From: Clostridia bacterium UC5.1-1E11
GTDB taxonomy: Bacteria; Bacillota; Clostridia; Oscillospirales; Acutalibacteraceae
Reading direction: 5' to 3'
Length of the DNA stretch: 64,000 nucleotides
NCBI GenBank assembly: GCA_001305115.1
Contig: BCAA01000012.1
Span: 1-64,000, forward strand
In this document: in pieces, positions 35,169 through 43,642 of the stretch
Layout of the letters: every line of letters begins with the position of its first letter
Position numbering within the stretch: position 1 is the first letter of the stretch
Made by a program: the position numbers and the translations under genes
The notes under the pieces: generated by a model
Database searches by the model: none
What the model saw: the letters and a program-made list of their open reading frames with translations, nothing else
What the model was told of the DNA's origin: nothing

Positions 35169-36536
35169 GTGAAAAAACTTCACGCTGGCGCCACAGATAT
35201 GACCAGTGGCAGCCCTTACCGGCTCTTGTTCCTATTTACCGCTCCGTTGCTGTTGGGAAATGTGTTTCAGCAGCTCTACAATATGGTGGATAGCATTGTT
35301 GTAGGAAATTTTATCGGAGAAAAGGCGCTTGCCGCAGTAGGAACCGGGTTTCCCATCATCTTTATGATGAGCTCTCTGTTTATGGGACTGAGCACGGGTG
35401 CAACGATTATGATTTCACAATACTACGGTGCGAGGGACATGGAAAATGTCCGTGCGACGGTCAACACCATCTACACCGCGATGATGATTGGGATCATCCC
35501 ACTCACAATCATCGGCATTTTATGCAGCCGGCCATTGCTCCTCTTGATGAATGTCCCAAACGATGGTACATTGGAGCTCGCAGAAATCTATATGATTGTG
35601 ATTTTTGTCGGTATGATCGGCACCCTTGGATTTAATATCAACGCAGGTATTCTACAGGGTTTAGGAGACAGCCGTACATCCTTACTGTTTCTTTCTACCG
35701 CAGCAGGAATCAATATCGTGTTGGACCTGGCTTTCACATTCTGTGGGATGGGCGTGTTTGGGGTAGCCTTAGCAACCATTCTTGCACAGATCACTTCCTG
35801 GTTGTTCGGCGTGTACTTTATCAACCGGCATTACACATTCCTACATATTCATCTCTTCCAATTTCACTTCAATCGTTCCCTGTTTCAAAAGGCTATTAAG
35901 CTAGGGGTTCCTTCCGGTATTCAGCAAGCTTTATTTGCCGTTGGGATTATGGCCATGCAGGCATTGGTCAACAGTTATGGCTCTACCTTTACCGCTGGTT
36001 TTAATGGCGCCAATAAAATCGATACATTTGTGTTTCTTCCCATTCAAAGTATGTCTACTGCTGTCACCACCTATGTCGGCCAAAATGTCGGCGCCGCCCG
36101 TATGGAACGGGTACACCGCGGTACGCGCGCTGGACTGACACTGTGTGTAGGTGCAAGCATCCTCATCAGTGTGGTGGTTTTTCCGCTCAGTGATCTGTTG
36201 ATGCATATGTTCAGCCAAAGCCCCGCCGTCATAGAAGCTGGTGTTTATTATCTGCATGCATTGCTTCCCTTCTATTTCTTGTGTGCAATTCTTTTTATTC
36301 TCAGCGCTGTCCTACGCGGAGCTGGTTCCATGATCGTCCCCATGGCGGCAAGCTTGCTTTCGCTGTGGTTGGCAAGGGTTCCTATCGCCTATTGGATTGC
36401 AGGTGTCTGGGGGAAAGAATTTATCTACTATTCCTATCCCGTCAGCTGGGCGATTGGCATTATCATCGTCTTGGTATCCTATCTACATGGCGGCTGGAAA
36501 AAGAAAACCATTGTCACTCCTTCCACAACCGTATAA
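35169..36536 (+). CDS. MATE-family efflux transporter
   Basis: 455 aa with 12 predicted TM helices in two homologous halves: APLLLGNVFQQLYNMVDSIV, GTGFPIIFMMSSLFMGLSTG, NINAGILQGLGDSRTSLLF, then KLGVPSGIQQALFAVGIMAM and SAVLRGAGSMIVPMAAS. This is the NorM/DinF-like group found in many copies in Clostridia, exporting drugs or metabolites by Na+ or H+ antiport. The GTG start follows AAAGGAGTTCTTTCC. Confidence 0.93.
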   Translation: MKKLHAGATDMTSGSPYRLLFLFTAPLLLGNVFQQLYNMVDSIVVGNFIGEKALAAVGTGFPIIFMMSSLFMGLSTGATIMISQYYGARDMENVRATVNTIYTAMMIGIIPLTIIGILCSRPLLLLMNVPNDGTLELAEIYMIVIFVGMIGTLGFNINAGILQGLGDSRTSLLFLSTAAGINIVLDLAFTFCGMGVFGVALATILAQITSWLFGVYFINRHYTFLHIHLFQFHFNRSLFQKAIKLGVPSGIQQALFAVGIMAMQALVNSYGSTFTAGFNGANKIDTFVFLPIQSMSTAVTTYVGQNVGAARMERVHRGTRAGLTLCVGASILISVVVFPLSDLLMHMFSQSPAVIEAGVYYLHALLPFYFLCAILFILSAVLRGAGSMIVPMAASLLSLWLARVPIAYWIAGVWGKEFIYYSYPVSWAIGIIIVLVSYLHGGWKKKTIVTPSTTV

Positions 36537-36577
36537 CCGCGGCGGACAGTATGGAATGCTGTCCGCTTATTTTTCAT

Positions 36578-37231
36578 CTATCTCTTGCAGGAAGGAGCGT
36601 TCCCCTCTTTTGCAACCGGCCGATCGTAAAGGTAGAATTCCATTGTGGCGGATTGTCCTTTAAGGGTGACTGTGCATCTGTACTGCTGCCGGCGAATCAT
36701 TCCTTGGTGTTCATAGAATCCAAAATTACAACTTGTATCCGTGAATAGATAGAAACTGGGAACCCCCCTTTGAGCCATATACTGAAGCAAACTGTGAAAC
36801 AGTTGCTTTCCAAGTCCCAATCCACGATATTCCGGAGATAAAGCAAATAAGGCTACTTCTCCTTTATAAGGCTTATCACATTGTTCCAAAAGCTTTTGAT
36901 CCACCCCATCGATTGCCTGATAAAATTTGAGAAACTGCCTTCCCTCTTTCATCATGAGAAGTTGGATGACTCCTAGGATCTGGCGCATTCGATACTTGAA
37001 TGGACAATGGTGGTTCTCGATGTCTTTTCCCAAAATGACGCCCACCGGAAGGCCGTCGGCTTCCGCTATGCGCGAAAAGGTCTGGTTTGCCAAACAGGAT
37101 GCCAAATAAACCTTTGCCAGTTTTTTCGCCGTCTTTGGAGAGGCAAATCGATCATAGTTCCAAGTCACTCGGATCACATCTTCCAGTGCTTTCAAATCGT
37201 CCCATTTCAGATCTCTCAATAGAATGTTCAT
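36578..37231 (-). CDS. GNAT-family N-acetyltransferase
   Basis: 217 aa. Acetyl-CoA loop ALSPEYRGLGLGKQLFHSLL (R-G-x-G-x-G) and the following FYLFTDTSCNFGFYEHQGM are typical GNAT core strands. The substrate is unknown. The start at 37231 (MNILLRDLKWDD) follows AGAAAGGAAAAA. Divergent from a MerR regulator, through a promoter with the 19-base spacer used by MerR proteins. Confidence 0.88.
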   Translation of the reverse strand: MNILLRDLKWDDLKALEDVIRVTWNYDRFASPKTAKKLAKVYLASCLANQTFSRIAEADGLPVGVILGKDIENHHCPFKYRMRQILGVIQLLMMKEGRQFLKFYQAIDGVDQKLLEQCDKPYKGEVALFALSPEYRGLGLGKQLFHSLLQYMAQRGVPSFYLFTDTSCNFGFYEHQGMIRRQQYRCTVTLKGQSATMEFYLYDRPVAKEGNAPSCKR

Positions 37232-37271
37232 CTTTTTTCCTTTCTGCCTATTCTTAAAAAATTCTATACGC

Positions 37272-37302
37272 ATCATAAACGATTCAGCAACTGTAAAGTC
37301 AA
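37272..37302 (-). promoter_or_regulatory. MerR-type promoter of the GNAT gene (19-base spacer)
   Basis: Minus-strand TTGACT (37297-37302) and TATGAT (37272-37277) separated by 19 bases, longer than the usual 17 and characteristic of promoters untwisted by MerR activators. Confidence 0.6.
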
Positions 37303-37313
37303 GGAGAATTTTT

Positions 37314-38138
37314 GTGAAATCAAATGAGTTAAAGTTAACGACCTCCCAATTTGCAAAACTACACCATGTGAACAAAAGGACGCTTCATTATTACGACAGC
37401 ATCGGTCTATTTTCCCCTAAATGGAAAGGAGCGAACGGCTATCGTTACTACGACTATGCGCAAAGCATGGAATTCGCTTTTATACGTATGCTAAAAGAAC
37501 TAAATTTGCGCATTGATGAGATCAAAGAGATTGTTTGTAAACTTGATGAGCAGAAATTTTTACAAACAGTGGACCGCAAACAGGAAGAAATTGCAGAGGA
37601 GATCAAAGCATTAGAAAGAACCCAGAAAATTCTTGAAAAGAAGCAGAAGCAACTGTTGTTGTCCCAGGAGATCACGGACATGGAATTACGCTTTGTCTCC
37701 TGTCAAGATGAATATCTATTGACTGCCCCCTATCGCTTTGCAAATGACGATGTTGCCGAGGTATTCCGATTTGTCCAGAACATCTGGCAACCGGAACAAT
37801 ACCGTTTGGGAGTCGGAAGCTATATATCTCTCGAAAAAGTCCAAAATGCGGCGTTTGAGGTATACGACGGCTTGTTTTCCCCAACTGAAAAACCAAAAGA
37901 GAACGATCGTGTCCTATTAAAACCAAAGGGGACCTATTTATGTGGCTATTTATGTGGAAGTTGGGAACGCCTTCCAGCGCTGTATCAGAAGATGTTTCGC
38001 CTGGCAAAAGAGCACGGATTGCACTTTACCGGCTACGCTTACGAAATCGGGATCAATGATTTTGCTGTGTCTGACATCCAGGATTATGTCACTCAGGTTT
38101 CCATTCAAGTCCAGAACCCGAGTACGACGGATCTTTAA
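37314..38138 (+). CDS. MerR-family regulator with C-terminal ligand-binding domain
   Basis: 274 aa. N-terminal MerR helix-turn-helix and wing (LTTSQFAKLHHVNKRTLHYYD, read as LTTSQFAKL and RTLHYYDSIGLFSP; GYRYYDYAQ), a coiled coil around residues 80-120 and a C-terminal domain reminiscent of GyrI-like effector domains (GSYISLEKVQNAAFEVYDG, YLCGYLCGSWERLP). GTG start at 37314 follows AAGGAG. It probably controls the divergent acetyltransferase. Confidence 0.87.
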   Translation: MKSNELKLTTSQFAKLHHVNKRTLHYYDSIGLFSPKWKGANGYRYYDYAQSMEFAFIRMLKELNLRIDEIKEIVCKLDEQKFLQTVDRKQEEIAEEIKALERTQKILEKKQKQLLLSQEITDMELRFVSCQDEYLLTAPYRFANDDVAEVFRFVQNIWQPEQYRLGVGSYISLEKVQNAAFEVYDGLFSPTEKPKENDRVLLKPKGTYLCGYLCGSWERLPALYQKMFRLAKEHGLHFTGYAYEIGINDFAVSDIQDYVTQVSIQVQNPSTTDL

Positions 38139-38143
38139 ACCGA

Positions 38144-38184
38144 AATGAGGAGCCCTTCCCATAGTATGGGAAGGGCTCCTCATT
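38144..38184 (+). terminator. Hairpin between convergent merR-like gene and coaX
   Basis: Near-perfect 20-base stem AATGAGGAGCCCTTCCCATA with its complement ending at 38184. Both sides have weak T-runs. Confidence 0.65.
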
Positions 38185-38199
38185 GCATCAAAAGGGTAT

Positions 38200-38970
38200 T
38201 TAATCACGCCGGTTTTTATTGTAGACGATCAATAGGCCTTTTAACATCAGATTGTCGTCACAGATAATCTTTCTGCGGCAATGTGGAACAATCACACGCG
38301 CAAGGCCGCCAGTCGCAATGACCGTCGGCGCTTCTCCCAGTTCTTCTGCAACACGTTCTACGATACCGTCCAGCATGGCGGCATTTCCATAAATCGCACC
38401 ACTCTTCATGCAATCGATCGTATTCGTCCCAACCAAGCGTTTGGGCGCCTCCAGACCGATATGCGGCAACTGCGATGCACGGTTCGAAATTGCCTCTACT
38501 CCAACGACAACGCCAGGCATAATCATGCCACCCAAGTAGTTCCCCTTTTTGTCCACCACAGAAAGGGTGGTCGCTGTTCCGAGATCAAAAATCATAACAG
38601 GTTTTGGGTACTCGGCGATCGCTGCCACTGCATCAACCACCAGATCGCTGCCAAGCTGCGCCGGGTTGTCAATCAAAATATTCAACCCGGTCTTTAGGCC
38701 GCTCCCCACCACCATACATGGTTTCCCTGTGATTTTTTCTAAAGCAAGGCGTAGCGTAGTTGCCAACGCGGGGACCACCGTGGATATGATGCTTCCTTCC
38801 ATCTCAGACGGCGTATATCCATTTAATTCAATCAGATTTTTCATTAAAACCGCATACTCATCGTTGGATTTAAAGCGGTCTGTGGAGATCCGCACAGTAA
38901 AATAGATTTTTTCATTGTCGATGCCGCCCAACACAATGTTGCTATTTCCAACATCAATGGCAAGAATCAT
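38200..38970 (-). CDS. coaX: Type III pantothenate kinase
   Basis: 256-aa ASKHA-fold kinase for the first step of CoA synthesis. Phosphate-1 motif ILAIDVGNSNIVLGG, FTVRISTDRFKSNDEY, DNPAQLGSDLVVDAVAA and IFDLGTATTLSVVD are typical of CoaX. Start at 38970 follows AAAGGATGACACACAG. An ECF S component lies 31 bases upstream in the same direction and coaBC diverges beyond it, so pantothenate uptake and use cluster together. Confidence 0.95.
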   Translation of the reverse strand: MILAIDVGNSNIVLGGIDNEKIYFTVRISTDRFKSNDEYAVLMKNLIELNGYTPSEMEGSIISTVVPALATTLRLALEKITGKPCMVVGSGLKTGLNILIDNPAQLGSDLVVDAVAAIAEYPKPVMIFDLGTATTLSVVDKKGNYLGGMIMPGVVVGVEAISNRASQLPHIGLEAPKRLVGTNTIDCMKSGAIYGNAAMLDGIVERVAEELGEAPTVIATGGLARVIVPHCRRKIICDDNLMLKGLLIVYNKNRRD

Positions 38971-39001
38971 CTGTGTGTCATCCTTTCTGCCTTTTACTGT
39001 C

Positions 39002-39645
39002 TTATACGCGGCCCTTTCTTTGCAATCCCAGCAGGGCCTTTCCAATCGCTACCGTCAATACAATGGCGGCGGCAGCCTCCGGTACACCATTTGCACCCAC
39101 TACCGCCAGAATGGCACCCATAACTGCGTCGGCAGGGATTCCTTTAATCGCCGCATAAGCATCCTTAAAAATCAGGAAAATACTGCCCATAACCAAAATC
39201 GTGTTGGTAAAAGAGCCAGCCAAAGCTCCAACGGCCAGGGACAAAAATTCTCCCTTTGTGCTTTTTTCATCAGCTTTTGGAACAGCGCAAATACATAATA
39301 CGCCACAACCCCCACCAAAATACGCGGGATAAAACAGATAAACAAACTCCAAATGCTGCCGTTCGGCGTGCCCGGAAGCGGGATCGCCGGCGAAAATGCA
39401 AAGGAAAGCGCCGTCGGCATAAAGGTATTGCTGATAAAACTTGTCAGCCCAAACAATACGCCCAAAATAGCGCCCTTCTTTGGCCCTAGAACAATTGCAC
39501 CAAGTATTACCGGCACGTGGACGATCGTGGCCTTGATGATTGGAAGCTGAATATAACCAATCGGCGTAAAGGCCAACAACAGGATGATGGCCGCGAACAA
39601 GGCTAACAGCACAAAATCGCGGTACTTTGCGGTCTGACGATTCAT
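39002..39645 (-). CDS. ECF transporter S component, probably pantothenate (PanT-like), one frameshift
   Basis: About 214-aa membrane protein. N-terminal half: VLLALFAAIILLLAFTPIGY, IIKATIVHVPVILGAIVLGP and GVLFGLTSFISNTFMPTAL. C-terminal half, in another frame: LAVGALAGSFTNTILVMGSI and GANGVPEAAAAIVLTVAIGK. One more A in the run at 39262-39267 (plus-strand T6) gives KKSTKGEFLSLA. Start after GGAGGTAGTAAAA. Position between coaX and coaBC makes pantothenate the likely substrate; this is a context inference. Confidence 0.85.
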
Positions 39646-39795
39646 TTTTACTACCTCCTGCTGCTGCTCTTTTGAAAAAGATGCAGCGCAATTTTTCGCC
39701 TTTATTATACGCTAAGATCGTTAAAAAATCAACAATATATTTCCCCATATCCAATGAGCAAGCCATTTCTGCAACTATACGCGGACTAGAATCCG

Positions 39796-39804
39796 TGTTA
39801 TAAT
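39796..39804 (+). promoter_or_regulatory. Putative extended -10 promoter of coaBC
   Basis: TGT-TATAAT (TG one base before the -10) about 235 bases upstream of the coaBC start. No good -35. Confidence 0.4.
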
Positions 39805-40038
39805 AACATTGAAAAGGCCATCCGCTTTTTACAGGCATATGAAACAAACCAATGGACTGTTGTTCCATAACATTGCCCGGTAGCTATAGTGCGTCTGTTT
39901 CAGAGCCGTTTTCGAATCAGGCGTTATATGGACCAGCCTATGGGGCTATTCAGGTATTCTCCTGTAAGAAACCTGATATATTCACAGAAAACGCACAAAG
40001 TACACGGTGGAACAATCACGAGAAATGGGGGAATAACA

Positions 40039-41244
40039 TTGTTGCGAGGAAAGACCATACTGTTGGGCGTCACCGGTGGAATTGCCGCGTACAAAGCCGC
40101 CTATTTGGCCAGTGCTCTTCACAAGCAGGGATGCCATGTCCATGTTTTGATGACCCAAAATGCCACAAATTTTATCAATCCCATCACCTTTGAAAGTTTG
40201 ACGGGAAACAAATGTCTCGTAGATACCTTTGACCGCAACTTCCAATTTCAAGTAGAACACGTTTCGATTGCCAAGGCTGCCGATCTCTGCCTGATTGCCC
40301 CGGCAACCGCCAATGTGATTGCAAAAATGGCCCATGGCTTGGCAGACGACATGCTGACTACAACCGTTTTGGCCTGCCAGTGTAAAAAACTGGTTTCTCC
40401 TGCCATGAATACCAGGATGTATGAAAATCCAATTACGCAAGATAATCTGAATATTCTGCGAAAGTATGGATTCACCGTCATTGAACCCAGTTCGGGCTAT
40501 CTTGCTTGTGGAGATACCGGCGCCGGAAAATTCCCCGACCCTGAAGTGATCTTGGAATATGTCTACCAAGAATTGGAATATGCAAAAGATATGGTTGGGC
40601 TGCACGTGCTGGTCACCGCTGGACCGACACAGGAATCCATCGATCCGGTGCGCTACATCACCAATCATTCTACCGGAAAAATGGGCTATGCGCTTGCACA
40701 AAATGCAGCGCGGCGCGGTGCAACCGTCACGCTGGTTACCGGACCTACCGCTCTGAAGCCGCCGGCATTTGTCGATGTCGTCCCTATTACTACCGCACAG
40801 GAAATGTTTGAGGCCGTTGCCTCCCGCAGCGAGCAGCAGGACATTCTTGTAAAAGCAGCCGCTGTTGCAGATTATCGCCCTGCATTGGTTCATGAAGAGA
40901 AGATGAAAAAGCAGGACAGCGATTGCAGCTTGGCCTTGGAACGTACCACCGATATTCTTCAATATTTGGGAGAACACCGCCGGCCAGGGCAATTTCTCTG
41001 TGGATTCTCCATGGAAACACAAAACATGTTGGAAAATTCACGAAAAAAACTTGCTAAAAAGCACGCAGATATGATTGTTGCAAACAATTTAAAGGTTTCC
41101 GGAGCCGGTTTTGGTACGGATACCAACATTGTCACACTGATTACCGCTGAAACGGAGATGGAACTTCCACAGCTCTCCAAGGAAGAAACTGCTTCGCGTA
41201 TTTTTGACCATATTCTGGAAATACGCGCGCAGAAACGTGAATAA
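40039..41244 (+). CDS. coaBC: Bifunctional phosphopantothenoylcysteine decarboxylase / phosphopantothenate-cysteine ligase
   Basis: 401 aa. CoaC flavoprotein part: ILLGVTGGIAAYKAAYLAS, APATANVIAKMAHGLADDML, SPAMNTRMYENPIT with the PxMNxxM motif, and SSGYLACGDTGAGKF with the lid Cys. CoaB part: VLVTAGPTQESIDPVRYITN, STGKMGYALAQ, VKAAAVADYRP and GFSMET. It makes 4'-phosphopantetheine in CoA synthesis. The TTG at 40039 after GGGGGAATAACA is the best start; no in-frame ATG is well placed. Confidence 0.94.
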   Translation: MLRGKTILLGVTGGIAAYKAAYLASALHKQGCHVHVLMTQNATNFINPITFESLTGNKCLVDTFDRNFQFQVEHVSIAKAADLCLIAPATANVIAKMAHGLADDMLTTTVLACQCKKLVSPAMNTRMYENPITQDNLNILRKYGFTVIEPSSGYLACGDTGAGKFPDPEVILEYVYQELEYAKDMVGLHVLVTAGPTQESIDPVRYITNHSTGKMGYALAQNAARRGATVTLVTGPTALKPPAFVDVVPITTAQEMFEAVASRSEQQDILVKAAAVADYRPALVHEEKMKKQDSDCSLALERTTDILQYLGEHRRPGQFLCGFSMETQNMLENSRKKLAKKHADMIVANNLKVSGAGFGTDTNIVTLITAETEMELPQLSKEETASRIFDHILEIRAQKRE

Positions 41245-41352
41245 ATATCTTATATTCGGCTAACAATAGAGTTGCATCCTCTTCTGCCGGAGTGATTGAA
41301 AAACCGCTCCGGCAGAACACGGATGTGATTCTATTGTAATGGAAGTGTGGAT

Positions 41353-41691
41353 ATGACGAATTTAAAATGTACCGTCACAACCTGCGCCAACAACAGCCGA
41401 GAATGCTGCTGCCGCCCGGACATCAAAGTAGCAGGCGCCTGTGCCTGTGGATGTGAACAGACCTGCTGCTCCGACTTCATGGAGAAAAGCGGTTCCAGCT
41501 CTGCATCCAATGTCTCTTCCTGCGGCTGTTCCAATCCGAACCCGTCCCTGCATGTCCGTTGTGAAGCGCGCAATTGCATTTACAACGAGAACAACGAATG
41601 TGTTGCTGAAAACATTCATGTAGCAGACGGTTCCTGTGGAAAGGCAGATTGCAAGAGCCAGACAGAATGTGCTACCTTTAAAATGAAATAA
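41353..41691 (+). CDS. DUF1540 Cys-rich protein (two repeats)
   Basis: 112 aa with 18 or so cysteines. Two DUF1540-type modules: LKCTVTTCANNSRECCCRPD-like at the N-terminus and VRCEARNCIYNENNECVAEN at the C-terminus, joined by a Ser-rich linker (EKSGSSSASNVSSCGCSN). Likely metal binding, function unknown; family members occur in spore-forming Clostridia. GGAAGTGTGGAT before the ATG. Confidence 0.85.
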   Translation: MTNLKCTVTTCANNSRECCCRPDIKVAGACACGCEQTCCSDFMEKSGSSSASNVSSCGCSNPNPSLHVRCEARNCIYNENNECVAENIHVADGSCGKADCKSQTECATFKMK

Positions 41692-41701
41692 GCCAAAAAT
41701 T

Positions 41702-41748
41702 GGCTGCGCATGGACGGAGAACCCGTTGCTGCGCAGCCTTTTCTTATT
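41702..41748 (+). terminator. Terminator of the DUF1540 gene
   Basis: Stem GGCTGCGCA / TGCGCAGCC followed by TTTTCTTATTTT. It also faces the convergent sirtuin gene. Confidence 0.85.
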
Positions 41749-41767
41749 TTACCCTGGTATCAAACGA

Positions 41768-42508
41768 CTATCGAACCTGGATGGCGCCGAGAATCTCTCC
41801 AATGCTTCCCTGAATTGCCAAATCTGCGTTTTGATCCATCGATGTAGTCGATTTATTGATGAGAACCAGACGATTCCCCCGATAATAATGAATCAAACTG
41901 GCTGCGGGATAAACCGCCAGCGATGTTCCTCCGATCATCAAAAGGTCAGCATGCTCAATAGCGCCCACAGCTTCGGTCAATGTATTCGGATTCAGGCTCT
42001 CCTCATAAAGCACCACGTCCGGCTTGATCGTGCCGCCACATGTACAAGTTGGGATTCCGGTACTGTGTAGCATAAATTGCGCGTCATATATCTGATGGCA
42101 GCGCTGACAGAAATTGCGATGTACCGAACCGTGCAGCTCCATTACACGTTCACTTCCCGCCTTCTGATGCAATCCATCAATATTTTGTGTGACGACCGCT
42201 GTCAGCTTTCCTGCCCGTTCTAATTCTGCCAATTTTATGTGGGCGGCATTGGGCTGTGCATCCAGATAGAGCATTTTTGCCCGGTAAAAATCGAAAAACT
42301 CTTTTGTATGCGCTACATAAAAACTATGACTTAACATCACCTCTGGCGGATAGGAATAATGCTGATTGTAAAGCCCATCCACACTGCGGAAGTCCGGGAT
42401 TCCGCTTTCTGTGGATACACCCGCACCACCGAAAAAGACTATTTTTCTGCTTTGGTCTATAAACTCCTGTAACTCCTGTAACTTCTGCAATTTTTCAAGT
42501 TCCTGCAT
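41768..42508 (-). CDS. cobB: NAD-dependent protein deacylase (sirtuin)
   Basis: 246-aa Sir2 protein. NAD-binding GGAGVSTESGIPDFRS, TQNIDGLHQKAGS, catalytic His in ELHGSVHRNFC, Zn ligands in CQRCHQ and CTCGG, and GGTSLAVYPAASLI. The N-terminus carries a short Leu-Gln-rich heptad-like run (LEKLQKLQELQEF) coded by near-perfect 9-base repeats. ATG at 42508 follows GGGAGGTGGCCGAT. It reverses lysine acylation on metabolic enzymes. Confidence 0.94.
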   Translation of the reverse strand: MQELEKLQKLQELQEFIDQSRKIVFFGGAGVSTESGIPDFRSVDGLYNQHYSYPPEVMLSHSFYVAHTKEFFDFYRAKMLYLDAQPNAAHIKLAELERAGKLTAVVTQNIDGLHQKAGSERVMELHGSVHRNFCQRCHQIYDAQFMLHSTGIPTCTCGGTIKPDVVLYEESLNPNTLTEAVGAIEHADLLMIGGTSLAVYPAASLIHYYRGNRLVLINKSTTSMDQNADLAIQGSIGEILGAIQVR

Positions 42509-42604
42509 ATCGGCCACCTCCCACTGTTGATACTCCTATTGTACTGCGCTCTTAAGGACGCGGCAAGCAAATTTAAATGTTTTTTGAACTCTTCTCCCCT
42601 TCCA

Positions 42605-42633
42605 TTGCAAAGTGGGTCCACATTCCCTATAAT
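42605..42633 (+). promoter_or_regulatory. Promoter of the moxR operon
   Basis: TTGCAA (42605-42610) and TATAAT (42628-42633), spacer 17 bases. The spacer contains GTGG-GT-CCAC. Confidence 0.7.
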
Positions 42634-42703
42634 AGACACAGTTAAGAAATTTCTTGGAAAAATATTTGTAAAACATATGACTTTCTTAATAGGAGAATGA
42701 AGA

Positions 42704-43633
42704 ATGCAGAAGGCTTTAGAAATTATAGAAGAAGTAAAAAAGGCAGTTGTCGGAAAGAATGCCGTGATCGGCAAAATGCTGATGGTAATACTGGCCCAGG
42801 GGCATATCCTGCTGGAGGATATTCCAGGGGTTGGAAAAACCACTCTGGCCTTGGCTTTTTCAAAAGCGATGGCCCTAGACTACCGGCGAATGCAGTTTAC
42901 GCCGGATGTGATGCCTACGGATGTGACCGGTTTCTCTGTGTACAACAAGTCCACCGGCCAGCTCGAATACAAGCCGGGAGCAGCTCTGTGCAACCTCTTC
43001 TTGGCGGATGAAATCAATCGAACGTCCAGTAAAACGCAAGCGGCACTTCTGGAAGTGATGGAAGAAGGACGCATCACCGTAGATGGCGTAACACGTGAAA
43101 CCCCCAAGCCATATATCGTGATAGCCACGCAGAATCCTGTCGGGTCTGCGGGTACACAGCTTCTTCCAGAATCCCAGATGGATCGCTTTATGGTATGCCT
43201 GACGATGGGGTACCCCAAATTGGAAGATGAAATTGAGATCCTACGCCGGAAACAAGGGGGAGATCCCTTGGAACAAGTCCAAAAGGTGGTAGGAACAACG
43301 GAGATTTTATCCATGCAGCGGGAGGTGGAACGCATCTATCTGGCAGACAGCCTCTATGATTACATTGCACGGCTGACGGCTGCCACCCGCAAAGAACCTC
43401 TCATCCGTCTGGGTGCAAGTCCCCGCGGCTCCATTGCATTGACCCGTATGGCACAGGCTGCCGCTTATCTGAGTGGACGCGACTATGTCATTCCGCGTGA
43501 CGTCCAAATTGTCTTTCACGACGTCATTGGCCACCGCATTGTATTGAGTCCTCAGGCCAAAATGGCGGATGTTTCTGTCGCCTCTCTCTTGGAAAAAATT
43601 CTAAATCGCGTCAATGCGCCCACCGTTAAATGA
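42704..43633 (+). CDS. MoxR-family AAA+ ATPase
   Basis: 309 aa. Walker A LEDIPGVGKTTLALAFSKAM, FTPDVMPTDVTGFSVYN, Walker B LFLADEINRTSSKTQAALLE, sensor 1 YIVIATQNPVGSAGT and a C-terminal lid with LGASPRGSIALTRMAQAAA. MoxR ATPases act as chaperones with VWA/DUF58 partners. It heads an operon with a DUF58 gene (9-base gap) and a transglutaminase-like membrane protein. Confidence 0.95.
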   Translation: MQKALEIIEEVKKAVVGKNAVIGKMLMVILAQGHILLEDIPGVGKTTLALAFSKAMALDYRRMQFTPDVMPTDVTGFSVYNKSTGQLEYKPGAALCNLFLADEINRTSSKTQAALLEVMEEGRITVDGVTRETPKPYIVIATQNPVGSAGTQLLPESQMDRFMVCLTMGYPKLEDEIEILRRKQGGDPLEQVQKVVGTTEILSMQREVERIYLADSLYDYIARLTAATRKEPLIRLGASPRGSIALTRMAQAAAYLSGRDYVIPRDVQIVFHDVIGHRIVLSPQAKMADVSVASLLEKILNRVNAPTVK

Positions 43634-43642
43634 GGTGTGCCT

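Noticed and set aside
39982..41022. 346-residue minus-strand ORF
   Set aside because: Antisense to coaBC, which has full motif support.
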